From assembly GCA_018663565.1 (NCBI GenBank), contig JABJQE010000257.1, positions 1-9,767 on the forward strand: DNA of 9,767 nt. Reading direction: 5' to 3'. Shown in pieces: positions 1 through 7,729 of this stretch. How positions within the stretch are numbered: position 1 is the stretch's first letter; every line of letters starts with the position of its first letter. The notes below the pieces were generated by a model that saw only the letters and a list, made by a program, of their open reading frames with translations, was not told the DNA's origin and did not search any database. Made by a program: the position numbers and the translations under genes. Source of the DNA: Phycisphaerae bacterium (GTDB lineage: Bacteria > Planctomycetota > Phycisphaerae > Phycisphaerales > SM1A02).

Positions 1-1
1 A

Positions 2-367
2 AACGATGGCCCATTGCTGCAATTGATCGCAACCACGCTAGCCGATGATCTTAGTCGGCCTGTCGAGGCATTCCCGTATGCAGAACAGGCGTTGAATTTG
101 GACCCACGAGGAGTCGAAGCATTGGACCTCGCCGGCTGGGTCGCTTGGAAGGCTGGGCAGAAGGCCAAGGGGCGTGACTGGGTGGGGCAGTCGATTCGGC
201 GGCAGCCTACGGCCTTGGCTCATCTTCATATGGCTCAGATTCTTGCTGCGGCCAACGAGATGGGCCAAGCGAGGGACCATATCCTGCAAGCGGAGCATTT
301 AGCCACTGATGATGCAATGCGAGACAAAGTAGACGCAGCACGTCGTAGTTTTGACGATAATGGTTGA
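2..367 (+). CDS. TPR-repeat protein, C-terminal fragment
   Basis: The reading frame is open from the window edge to a TGA at 365-367, so this is the last 121 residues of a longer protein whose start lies outside. The fragment is alanine-rich and helical. Two tetratricopeptide-like units can be read, at about residues 36-69 and 70-100 of the fragment, after the end of an earlier one (ALNLDPRG). Each has the small/hydrophobic spacing of TPR helix pairs (for example EALDLAGWVAWKAGQ and AHLHMAQILAAANEMGQA). TPR arrays are protein-protein scaffolds and are common in exopolysaccharide loci as secretion or assembly partners. The gene lies about 40 bases upstream of the Wzc-like gene on the same strand, which suggests a shared operon. 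No catalytic motif is visible, so the specific function is unknown. Confidence 0.8.
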   Translation, partial: NDGPLLQLIATTLADDLSRPVEAFPYAEQALNLDPRGVEALDLAGWVAWKAGQKAKGRDWVGQSIRRQPTALAHLHMAQILAAANEMGQARDHILQAEHLATDDAMRDKVDAARRSFDDNG

Positions 368-398
368 TACACAGTTAGACGTGCCTTTATGAGCCTTC

Positions 399-403
399 AA
401 GGA
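399..403 (+). promoter_or_regulatory. Ribosome binding site deciding the start of the Wzc-like gene
   Basis: AAGGA lies 5 bases before the ATG at 409, which is good spacing. It directly abuts or overlaps the in-frame ATG at 403, which therefore lacks a usable site. This favours 409 as the real start, two codons shorter than the longest reading frame. Confidence 0.6.
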
Positions 404-408
404 TGAAT

Positions 409-2604
409 ATGTCAAGCCCATCAGGACCCCAGCGACCTCGCCAAGTTTCGTCGCCACAGCGGCGGCCGACCATTGATCCGGTCCGTGTTGTGCGTCAGCA
501 CATCATCGGCCTCCTTGCTGCTGTCATTATTGGAGTGGTGGTGGGGGGAGTTGCGTTCGTTGGATTCATGCGGTTCTATCCGTTGTACACCTCTGAGATT
601 CTGTTTGAAGTTCGGCCAGGTCTGACTGATTCCACCGAGATTGGCACGGCCGAGACGTTGAAGGATGATGAGGTCGAACGCATCGGCCGAACTCAGACAT
701 CTCTGCTGATGCAGCGGGAAGTCTTGATGGCGGCGGTGGAGAACCCCCAGGTTCGTGATACCAATTGGATGGAGGAATGGTTCGTTGATACGCAGACGGG
801 CCAGCCACTCTATGCCCAGGCGGTAGATGATCTTGAGGACTATGTCCGGACGCCGATTATTCGAGGTACAAATTTATTTGCGATCCGCTGGTCGTGGCAT
901 GTTCCAGCAGATGTCCCGAAGATCTTGAATTCAATTGCAACGGCCTACACGCGCAAACTCAAGGCCCTTGATGATCAGCAATTCAGTGAGAACGAAGCAC
1001 TTTTTGATACGCAGCTCAGCCATATTCAAATGAGTCTTCAGGGACTCGGCGATGACATCCATGCATTTATCGTGGCGAAGGGTATTACAACCCTCGACGA
1101 CCCACGCTTCTCGCAGGCTTCTATTGAAGTTGAATCGTTGTCCACGAATATGACCGAACTCAAGCAAGGCTTGACGTCGGTGCAAACGCGTTATCAGCAG
1201 ACCGCATTGAAGCTCGAGGGCTCAATTACGGCTTCTCACGAAGACATCGTTGAGGCCGAAGCCGACCAAGCCATCATGCAACAGGTCAATCGTCAAGAGA
1301 TTCTGAGATCAGAGGAGCGTTCTTTACGTGAGAAGTACAGCGAGGACACGCCGCAAGTTCGTCAGATCGAACGTCAAGTTCGGGCGATTGACTCGCAAAT
1401 CCGGCTGAAAAAGAAAGAGATTCTCAATCGCAATCTCAATGCACAATTGAAGTCACTCGCGAGTGAGCGAGACCGGCTGAAGCAAGTCATGGAGCGGATG
1501 GAAGAGGAGTTGGAGTCGAAGGACGTTTTGCTTCGAGATCTTGCTGCTGATACGTCTCGCTATCAAGCCATGAAGACGCAGCAGGACAACCTAGAGAAGC
1601 AGCGTGATGATGCCGCTCAGTTGTTGAATGCGATTCGCTTGATGAAACTTCGCTCCGATGCAACGCGTGTTCGTCAAGTGAGTTTGGCGGAAATACCTCG
1701 TGAACCGAGCTTTCCGCGTCCGGAATATGTTATTCCCGTCTGCGTGATCATTTGTTTCGGTGGCTTTCTTGGCTGGATTTTCCTTCGCGAACTCATGGAG
1801 CAGCGTGTCCGATCGCTCGCCGACTTGGCTATTGTGCCAGGCATGTCCGTCTTGGGCGCCGTGGCCGATATCGAAGACGATCCAGTGGAGCCTGAAGAGC
1901 CCGAAATGATCTTCCGCGAATATGCAGACAGTATTGTTGCCGAATCGTGTCGACAGGTAGCAACGGCTGTGTTGCGAACCATGGCCAAGGAAGGGCATAC
2001 AAGCCTTGTTATTGCAGGAGGTTTGCCCGGAAGTGGCGTGACTACGATCATCGGTAACCTCGCTGTAGCCATGCATGCGGTTGGACATTCGGTGTGCGTC
2101 ATCGACGCCAACTTCCGCCGCCCACGTCTTGCTCGCAGTTTCGGATTTGAAGCTGATCAACGTGGCCTCGGTGATGTTTTGGCCGACACAATTACGCTCG
2201 AGAGCGCTATTCAGATGACTGACGATGGTATATCAGTCATTGCAGCAGGATCTACAGAAACGCGAATGGTTGAACGGCTCAGTGACGATCGATTTGGCTC
2301 CGTCATGGCTTCCCTGCGTTCGAAGTTCAACTATGTCTTGGTGGATGTCGCGCCTGCGGTGGCTGCTACCGATGCGATCCAAGTCGCAGGTCGATGTGAT
2401 GCATCGGCACTCATTATTCGCGCGGGACAAGAGCAGCGTGGGCTGGTCGCTCGTATTACTCGTGAGTTATCCGAAGCCAATGCGGTCTTTATCGGTGGCA
2501 TCCTGAACCGTCCCCGTCAATCTGTTGGCGGATATTTCCGTCGCAACTACGAGTTGATGGCGAGTTATGGCCAAGAAGACGAGGACACGGAAGACGACTC
2601 CTGA
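409..2604 (+). CDS. Wzc/GumC-type exopolysaccharide chain-length protein with degenerate BY-kinase domain
   Basis: This 731-residue inner-membrane protein has the layout of polysaccharide co-polymerase/tyrosine autokinases. TM1 is at about residues 32-54. A periplasmic Wzz domain follows, with a long charged coiled coil at about 190-410. A proline-rich stretch (PREPSFPRP) leads into TM2 at about 441-459, then a cytoplasmic P-loop domain. Such proteins set polymer length and drive export, and cycle through tyrosine phosphorylation. The P-loop reads GLPGSGVTT, with Val544 (codon 2038-2040) where active kinases have lysine. Walker A' reads VIDANFRRP, keeping Asp566 but with Asn568 for the second Asp. 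Walker B is VLVDVAP (Asp646). The oligomerisation motif ExxRxxR reads E512-S-C-R515-Q-V-A518. The tail has only three tyrosines (709, 714, 720) before an acidic end. Family membership is clear; kinase activity is doubtful. It precedes sugar-metabolism genes and a matching phosphatase. Confidence 0.9.
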   Translation: MSSPSGPQRPRQVSSPQRRPTIDPVRVVRQHIIGLLAAVIIGVVVGGVAFVGFMRFYPLYTSEILFEVRPGLTDSTEIGTAETLKDDEVERIGRTQTSLLMQREVLMAAVENPQVRDTNWMEEWFVDTQTGQPLYAQAVDDLEDYVRTPIIRGTNLFAIRWSWHVPADVPKILNSIATAYTRKLKALDDQQFSENEALFDTQLSHIQMSLQGLGDDIHAFIVAKGITTLDDPRFSQASIEVESLSTNMTELKQGLTSVQTRYQQTALKLEGSITASHEDIVEAEADQAIMQQVNRQEILRSEERSLREKYSEDTPQVRQIERQVRAIDSQIRLKKKEILNRNLNAQLKSLASERDRLKQVMERMEEELESKDVLLRDLAADTSRYQAMKTQQDNLEKQRDDAAQLLNAIRLMKLRSDATRVRQVSLAEIPREPSFPRPEYVIPVCVIICFGGFLGWIFLRELMEQRVRSLADLAIVPGMSVLGAVADIEDDPVEPEEPEMIFREYADSIVAESCRQVATAVLRTMAKEGHTSLVIAGGLPGSGVTTIIGNLAVAMHAVGHSVCVIDANFRRPRLARSFGFEADQRGLGDVLADTITLESAIQMTDDGISVIAAGSTETRMVERLSDDRFGSVMASLRSKFNYVLVDVAPAVAATDAIQVAGRCDASALIIRAGQEQRGLVARITRELSEANAVFIGGILNRPRQSVGGYFRRNYELMASYGQEDEDTEDDS

Positions 2605-2646
2605 TCTGATCCTCTTGTCTCTCCCACTGGAAAGGAGCCCGGGCTA

Positions 2647-3627
2647 ATGCCCGATGCAAAAAAGGTGCTGGTAACCGGGGGCGCTGGGTTCATCGGCGGT
2701 CATCTCGTGCGCGCACTATTGAATCGTGGTGACGAGGTCACTGTTCTTGATGATCTGTCAACCGGTCGGCTTAGTAACCTTGCTGGTTGTCCTGAGAATC
2801 GTATGGCCTTTGTGCGAGGCACTGTGCGAGACGTACTCTGCGGGCCACTCGCTCGAGTTGAGTTTAATGAGATATATCACCTCGCCGCCTCGGTTGGCGT
2901 CAAACTTGTTGTCGATTCTCCGATTGAGTGCATTGAGAATAACGTGCATGAGACATCTGTTGTCTTGCGAGTAGCAGCCTCGCTTGGATGCCCGATTTTG
3001 CTCGCTTCCACTTCAGAGGTGTATGGAAAATCCGAGGCGGTCCCATTCGCAGAGGATGATGATGTTGTCTACGGGGCGACAACCGAACCACGATGGTCCT
3101 ACGCGTGTTCGAAAGCTATTGATGAGCATCTCGGACTTGCATGGCATCGCGATGTGGGTTTGCCTGTATTGATTGCACGATTCTTCAATACTGTTGGGCC
3201 AGGGCAACGCGGGCGGTGGGGCATGGTGTTGCCGCGATTTATTGGTCAGGCGATCTCGGGTGAACCACTGCGAGTTCACGGCGATGGACTTCAGGAGCGA
3301 TGCTTCATCGACGTGCGGGACGTGGCGCCATTGCTGCCGTGCCTGCTTGGAAATGAGCGTGCCCATGGCGTGGTGCTCAATGTCGGCAATGATCAATCGA
3401 TATCGATCCTAGCACTCGCTGAACTGGTCATTGAAACTCTTGGGAGTTCGTCGAGAATTGAGCATGTGGATGTTGCGGAAGACTATGGCCGCCCTATAGA
3501 AGATCTTCGCAAGCGTGTACCGGATCTCACGCGACTGCGAACTTTCATTCCAGAACAACCAACGCACGATCTTCGCAGCACCATACTCGCGACCGCAGAA
3601 GTCATTCGCGCAGGTGTGATGCAGTGA
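2647..3627 (+). CDS. NAD-dependent nucleotide-sugar epimerase/dehydratase (extended SDR)
   Basis: This 326-residue cytosolic enzyme should convert one nucleotide sugar into another for polymer synthesis, using tightly bound NAD. The N-terminal Rossmann motif is G11-G-A-G14-F-I-G17, with Asp35 at the end of strand 2 to hold the adenosine ribose. The catalytic region reads STSEVYG (Thr122, Ser123, Glu124), followed by Tyr152-x-x-x-Lys156 in RWSYACSK. Substrate-side motifs RFFNTVGP and VHGDG.QERCFIDVRDV are typical of the extended SDR family. The Thr-Ser-Glu triplet resembles UDP-glucuronate decarboxylase/ArnA-type members more than plain UDP-glucose 4-epimerase, but the substrate cannot be fixed from sequence alone. 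AGGAG at 2633-2637 lies 9 bases before the ATG and supports this start. The stop overlaps the next gene's GTG by four bases, so translation is probably coupled. Confidence 0.88.
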   Translation: MPDAKKVLVTGGAGFIGGHLVRALLNRGDEVTVLDDLSTGRLSNLAGCPENRMAFVRGTVRDVLCGPLARVEFNEIYHLAASVGVKLVVDSPIECIENNVHETSVVLRVAASLGCPILLASTSEVYGKSEAVPFAEDDDVVYGATTEPRWSYACSKAIDEHLGLAWHRDVGLPVLIARFFNTVGPGQRGRWGMVLPRFIGQAISGEPLRVHGDGLQERCFIDVRDVAPLLPCLLGNERAHGVVLNVGNDQSISILALAELVIETLGSSSRIEHVDVAEDYGRPIEDLRKRVPDLTRLRTFIPEQPTHDLRSTILATAEVIRAGVMQ

Positions 3628-4862
3628 TTGCAACGGCTGCAGCAGCGAGTATTGACGACCTGACGATTCGTGGTCTGATCTCTATGTTCTTGCCGGTTCT
3701 CGTTGTGGCGTGGGCCGTCACGCTGCTGTGTACACCGTTGATTCGTGCGCTTGCGATTGAAACTGGTGTGGTCGATCATCCTGATGAGGCTCGCAAGATC
3801 CACAGCAAGCCAGTCGCCTATCTCGGTGGGGTCGCGGTGTTTTTCGGTCTTCTGGCTGGAATTGCGGTGAGTTATGCCATCGATATGCCAGCATCGTTTC
3901 GACCAATCCCAATTGCCATCGTGATCGGAATGATTGCAATTACGGCTACAGGTGTGGGGGATGATGTGTGGGGATGGGACCCTCGATTCAAAATCATGGG
4001 GCAGTTAGTTGCCGCCGCCGGACTCTCACTCTTTGGAATTGGCACCCAGACGGCCGCTGCATTCCTCGCCTATTTCTTTGGGACGAGCGACCTGAATTTT
4101 GAGGTCATCGGGATCACGATCAATGTGACCGAATGGGTGGGCGTCGGAATCGTGGCAGTGCTCGTACTCGGTGCGTGCAATGCCTCAAATCTCATTGACG
4201 GGCTTGATGGATTGCTCAGCGGAACGACATCGATCATTGGTGGTGGGTTGTTGCTGATTTCATTGTTGATGGCCCTGCATATGACGACTTCAGATCTGGA
4301 GTGGATCGAGAAATCGTTGCCTGCTTCGGTTGTTGCTATGGATGGTGTGACGCTCGCGGGAGCTCGCATCGCCTTGTGTATGGCACTTATTGGCGCGACG
4401 CTTGGATTCCTGGCGCATAACTTTAATCCAGCGACTATTTTTCTCGGTGATGCCGGCAGCCTATTGATCGGGTACTTCTGCGTCACGATCATTCTGATGC
4501 TCGGAGAACTTGGACAAACGCATTTTGTGCTAGCGGGACTTATTGTGTTTGGGCTTCCGATTGCTGACACGATTCTGGCCATTACACGGCGAAAGGTCCA
4601 AGGGCTCAAGGCCTCTGATCCGGATGCGAATCACCTGCATCACATTCTGAAGCGGCAATTTGGCACGGTTAAGCAAGCTGTCCTTGGCATGTGGGCGATT
4701 GAAACAATCTTTATGGCTATAGGCGTGTCACTCGTAGCGGTCTCGGTGACGGGTGAGGCCCGGATAATGGTCACCTACATCGTCTTCATTCTGTTGTTTG
4801 GGTGTGTTGCGGTTGCCGGCGGCATGATGGGGCGGCATGCCACAAGACGGTCCAAGTCATGA
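3624..4862 (+). CDS. WecA/TagO-type undecaprenyl-phosphate sugar-1-phosphate transferase (glycosyltransferase family 4)
   Basis: This 412-residue polytopic membrane protein belongs to the MraY/WecA family, which moves a sugar-1-phosphate (often a HexNAc-1-P) from a UDP-sugar to undecaprenyl phosphate and so starts the lipid-linked repeat unit. The family motifs appear in order: VDHPDEARKIHSKP near residue 50, Asp113-Asp114 in GVGDDVWGWDPRFK, N186-x-x-N189-x-x-D192-GLDG, NFNPATIFLGDAGS with Asp276, and HLHH at 337-340. These correspond to the Mg2+/substrate site and the cytosolic histidine loop. Most of the rest is hydrophobic, fitting about 10-11 membrane helices. The start is a GTG overlapping the previous stop (GTGA), with AGGTG at 3612-3616 seven bases before it. 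A later in-frame ATG at 3684 would cut into the first membrane helix and is less likely. The exact sugar specificity is unknown. Confidence 0.92.
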   Translation: MIATAAAASIDDLTIRGLISMFLPVLVVAWAVTLLCTPLIRALAIETGVVDHPDEARKIHSKPVAYLGGVAVFFGLLAGIAVSYAIDMPASFRPIPIAIVIGMIAITATGVGDDVWGWDPRFKIMGQLVAAAGLSLFGIGTQTAAAFLAYFFGTSDLNFEVIGITINVTEWVGVGIVAVLVLGACNASNLIDGLDGLLSGTTSIIGGGLLLISLLMALHMTTSDLEWIEKSLPASVVAMDGVTLAGARIALCMALIGATLGFLAHNFNPATIFLGDAGSLLIGYFCVTIILMLGELGQTHFVLAGLIVFGLPIADTILAITRRKVQGLKASDPDANHLHHILKRQFGTVKQAVLGMWAIETIFMAIGVSLVAVSVTGEARIMVTYIVFILLFGCVAVAGGMMGRHATRRSKS

Positions 4863-5344
4863 GTCAGCGAGACAAGATCAATGTGCTCTTTGTGTGCATG
4901 GGAAATATCTGCCGCAGTCCTATGGCCGAGGCGCTCTTTGTTGATCAAGTTGAGCGGGCAGGGTTGTCAGAACGGTTTCATGTTGACTCGGCTGGCACTG
5001 GTGGTTGGCACGCAGGCGAACCCCCAGATGCGAGGATGACAGCGACGGCCCAGATCCGCGGTATTTCGATGTCGGGAGCAGCGCGGCAGGTGACATTGGA
5101 TGACCTCGGAGCGTTTCAGTACGTGCTCTGCATGGACTCAGATAATCTTCATAATGTTCGCGCGCTCGGCGACGGGGACGCAACGATTGAGCTCATGCTC
5201 TCGTATCACAAGCAGTGCGGCGAGACAGATGTTCCCGATCCCTATTACGGCGGCGAAGAGGGGTTTGATCGTGTGTATGAACTGCTTGATGTGAGCACAG
5301 CGGCATTACTCAAATCATTGTGTGCCCGGCATATCGAGTCATGA
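4859..5344 (+). CDS. Low-molecular-weight protein tyrosine phosphatase (Wzb-like)
   Basis: This 161-residue cytosolic phosphatase carries the signature VCMGNICRSP near its N-terminus: nucleophile Cys13, phosphate-binding loop C-x5-R with Arg19, then Ser20. The general-acid motif DPYYGG follows with Asp127. Length and motif spacing match bacterial LMW-PTPs such as Wzb/Etk-partner enzymes, which dephosphorylate the tyrosine-rich tail of Wzc-type kinases and permit polymerisation cycles. The chosen ATG overlaps the upstream stop (ATGA). An upstream in-frame extension to 4802 would lie wholly inside the previous gene and adds no family sequence. No clear Shine-Dalgarno is seen, so expression probably depends on translational coupling. 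It is the last gene of the exopolysaccharide run and ends 6 bases from the convergent serC. All catalytic residues are intact, in contrast to the kinase-like protein encoded upstream. Confidence 0.93.
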   Translation: MSQRDKINVLFVCMGNICRSPMAEALFVDQVERAGLSERFHVDSAGTGGWHAGEPPDARMTATAQIRGISMSGAARQVTLDDLGAFQYVLCMDSDNLHNVRALGDGDATIELMLSYHKQCGETDVPDPYYGGEEGFDRVYELLDVSTAALLKSLCARHIES

Positions 5345-5350
5345 CACGGG

Positions 5351-6454
5351 TCAGGATCGATTGTCAGCAGCGAACGATCGCATGAAGGAAGCAAGGGTGT
5401 TGCAACCTTCCTCAGGGAACGCATTGTAGACCGATGCTCGAATACCACCCACACTGCGGTGCCCTTTGAGGTTCACCATGCCAGCATCAGCAGCCGCGGC
5501 GATAAAGGCGGCATCAACTTCGGGTGACGGGCTTGTGAACGCGATATTCATTGTGCTACGGGCGGCGACATCGGCGTGTCCCGTGAAGAATCCATCCGAT
5601 GAGTCAATGGCCTCATAGATGGTGGCCGCCTTGCGGTTGTTGATCTTCTCCATTTCAGCGACTCCGCCGAGTGAGAGAATCCATTTGAAGACGAGGCCGG
5701 CGCAGTACACCGCGAAGACTGGCGGCGTGTTGTACATCGATCCTTTGTCAGCGTGAATCCCGTAACGAAACATGGCGGGCAGATTTGATTGGGCAGTGGC
5801 CATAAAGTCTTTACGGATGATGACCAGCGTTACGCCAGCCGGGCCGATATTTTTCTGCGCGCCGGCAAACACCATGGCGTGCCGATCCCAATCGATTGGA
5901 CGGCTAAAGATGTCGCTGCTCATGTCGGAGATCAGTGGCGTATTTGTGCGGGGCGATTCGTTCCAGCGTGTGCCATAGATGGTGTTATTTGTGCAGTAAT
6001 AGCTATAGGCGGCGCCGTCATTCCATATGAGTTGATCGGATGTTGGGATACTTCGATACCCCGAGTCCTTGCCAGACCACACAACATTCGCTGTGCCAAC
6101 GGTATCAGCATCCTTGATGGCCTTAGTTGTCCAGGCACCCGTATCGACGTAATCTGCTGACGCGCCAGTTGGCAAGAAGTTCATAGGAATCATGCCGAAC
6201 TGAGCAGAGGCGCCACCTTGCAAGAAAAGGATTTCAAAATCTTCTGGAATGCCGCCGACCGCCCGGCAGTCTTCTTGGGCTTCCTGAAAGACACGCGTGA
6301 TGGCGCCTCCTCGGTGGCTGTGCTCTAAGACACCAATGCCGGTGTTGTCAATATCAACTAAGTCTCGGCTCGCTTGGGCGATGACTTCAGCAGGGAGCAC
6401 ACCTGGTCCCGCGGAGAAATTGAGGGTGGTCGTATTCACGGTGCTGGAGTTCAT
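5351..6454 (-). CDS. serC: Phosphoserine aminotransferase SerC
   Basis: This 367-residue PLP enzyme transfers an amino group from glutamate to 3-phosphohydroxypyruvate, giving phosphoserine, the second step of serine synthesis. Similar chemistry can also serve pyridoxine synthesis. The N-terminus has the family hallmark LNFSAGPGVLP. HSHRGG and GGASAQF match the phosphate and cofactor contacts. SDMSSDIFSRPID precedes the PLP lysine, Lys201 in AGAQKNIGPAGVTLVI, close to Lys198 of the E. coli enzyme. The C-terminal HRSVGGIRASVYNAFP is also conserved. Length is normal and no defect is seen. The ATG is preceded at 8 bases by AAAGGA (6463-6468), which overlaps the serA stop codon. It is the last gene of the DUF1015-serA-serC operon and its end faces the phosphatase gene. 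Confidence 0.97.
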   Translation of the reverse strand: MNSSTVNTTTLNFSAGPGVLPAEVIAQASRDLVDIDNTGIGVLEHSHRGGAITRVFQEAQEDCRAVGGIPEDFEILFLQGGASAQFGMIPMNFLPTGASADYVDTGAWTTKAIKDADTVGTANVVWSGKDSGYRSIPTSDQLIWNDGAAYSYYCTNNTIYGTRWNESPRTNTPLISDMSSDIFSRPIDWDRHAMVFAGAQKNIGPAGVTLVIIRKDFMATAQSNLPAMFRYGIHADKGSMYNTPPVFAVYCAGLVFKWILSLGGVAEMEKINNRKAATIYEAIDSSDGFFTGHADVAARSTMNIAFTSPSPEVDAAFIAAAADAGMVNLKGHRSVGGIRASVYNAFPEEGCNTLASFMRSFAADNRS

Positions 6455-6462
6455 GGCAGGTG

Positions 6463-6468
6463 TCCTTT
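6463..6468 (-). promoter_or_regulatory. serC ribosome binding site overlapping the serA stop
   Basis: On the - strand, TAAAGGA combines the serA TAA stop (6469-6467) with an AAAGGA Shine-Dalgarno 8 bases before the serC ATG. Ribosomes ending serA would sit directly on the serC initiation site. Confidence 0.65.
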
Positions 6469-7729
6469 ACTGAATCGTGGCTGTGGTGGCGCCAAGAATT
6501 GCATCAGTGCTCCGGAGTAGGGCGAGTTCGTCTTCGGTCACGGTGCCATCAACGTGTATGCGAGCCACGGCGGCTTTGCCGCCCTGGTAAATCACGTTTT
6601 CCATATCTTCGATGTTGTTTCCGTTTCGACCCAGAATCTCAAAGACATGGGCCAGAACACCTGGTTGATTGAGGTGCCGTACGGTCAATGTTGTGGAAGC
6701 GGGGGTGGATGAAGCGAGATTGACGCAGTTGAGCACCTCACCAGTGTCAAGCCAAGTCTTGAGGACGCGGACGGCCTCGGCTGCGATGGCCTCTTGTGCC
6801 TGATGCGTTGAGGCGCCGACATGATGTGTGCCACAGATTGACGGGGATTCCATGATGGTGTCGGCGAAGTTAGTGTCGCCACCCTTTGGTTCCGTGGCAA
6901 AGACATCGAGTCCGGCTCGTATGCCTTTTTCCTCGGTTGCCTTGAGCAGTGAAGCTTGGTCTACGACGCTTCCGCGGCTCGTGTTGATGAGCGTCGCGCC
7001 GGGTTTCATCGCCTCGCAGAATTCAGGACCAACAAGGTGCTTGGTCTCGGCGACTGCGGCGACATGGATAGAGATGACATCGGACATTCGAACGAGATTG
7101 AGAAGGTCTTCGCAGTAGCCAATGCCCATATCGTTCGCTTGAGTCTCGGTGAGGCTCCGGCTCCAGCCAATGACATTCATGCCAAATGCGTGCCCTCGCT
7201 TGGCAACCTCCTGACCAATTCGACCGAGTCCAATGATGCCGAGCGTTCGGCCATAAACTCCAGCGGCCTTGGCGTACTCTTTCTTGGCCCACGTGCCGGC
7301 GCGAAGATCGGCAGTTTGATCAGGAATACGACGATCACATGAGAGGATGAGGCCCCACGCAAGCTCAGCAACAGCAATGGCATTCATACCGGGGCAGTTG
7401 GCCACCGAGATGCCAAGTGATGAGGCGGCTACGACATCGATGGTGTCGTAGCCGGCGCCCGCGCGGATGACGAGACTTAAGTGATCCGCGACCTCAAAGA
7501 CTGGCTGTGGAACTTTAGTTGATCGCACGATGATTGCATTGGGTTGATACTGGTCGACGGCTTCGATGAGTGACTGTCCGTCAAGGGCAGCGTCAAGATG
7601 TACATTGCAGCCCAGACTTCGAAGCGCGTCGACACCGGCTTCACTAAATGAGTCTGCGATGAGAATCACTGGCGAGTCTTGGGTACTTCCGGCGTGTGGG
7701 TCGTCTTGGGTCAACATTTGAGCGTTCAT
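6467..7729 (-). CDS. serA: D-3-phosphoglycerate dehydrogenase SerA (short form with ACT domain)
   Basis: This 420-residue cytosolic NAD-dependent enzyme oxidises 3-phosphoglycerate to 3-phosphohydroxypyruvate, the committed step of serine synthesis. The Rossmann motif GLGRIG is at 167-172. The catalytic set is complete: Arg252 in NTSRGSVVD, Glu280 in DVFATEP and His303 in THHVGAST. After about residue 345 comes a single ACT domain (TLTVRHLNQPGVLAHVFEIL), normally the serine-sensing feedback site. The large intervening domain of the long SerA type is absent, so this is the E. coli-like short architecture. The ATG at 7729 shares one base with the DUF1015 stop (TGATG) and has GGAG (7735-7738) five bases upstream. 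A GTG one codon earlier (7732) is possible but too near that site. Feedback inhibition by serine is inferred from the domain, not shown. Confidence 0.96.
   Translation of the reverse strand: MNAQMLTQDDPHAGSTQDSPVILIADSFSEAGVDALRSLGCNVHLDAALDGQSLIEAVDQYQPNAIIVRSTKVPQPVFEVADHLSLVIRAGAGYDTIDVVAASSLGISVANCPGMNAIAVAELAWGLILSCDRRIPDQTADLRAGTWAKKEYAKAAGVYGRTLGIIGLGRIGQEVAKRGHAFGMNVIGWSRSLTETQANDMGIGYCEDLLNLVRMSDVISIHVAAVAETKHLVGPEFCEAMKPGATLINTSRGSVVDQASLLKATEEKGIRAGLDVFATEPKGGDTNFADTIMESPSICGTHHVGASTHQAQEAIAAEAVRVLKTWLDTGEVLNCVNLASSTPASTTLTVRHLNQPGVLAHVFEILGRNGNNIEDMENVIYQGGKAAVARIHVDGTVTEDELALLRSTDAILGATTATIQ

Noticed and set aside
1591..2160. Long open frame on the - strand (189 codons) opposite the Wzc-like gene
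   Set aside because: It lies wholly antisense to a gene with clear family motifs, and its translation is rich in His, Cys and Asn with no recognisable domain.
4070..4609. 179-codon - strand open frame opposite the sugar-phosphate transferase gene
   Set aside because: Composition (Pro, Ser, Ile runs) is that of a shadow frame; the + strand product has all GT4-family motifs.
4802..4858. Upstream N-terminal extension of the tyrosine phosphatase
   Set aside because: The extra 19 residues are Cys/His-rich, lie inside the preceding gene and precede the normal start of the family; the ATG at 4859 overlapping the stop is better.
5386..5412. Stem AGGAAG/CTTCCT just past the convergent junction, as a terminator
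   Set aside because: It lies inside serC, the stem is only 6 base pairs with a 15-base loop, and no T-tract follows on either strand.
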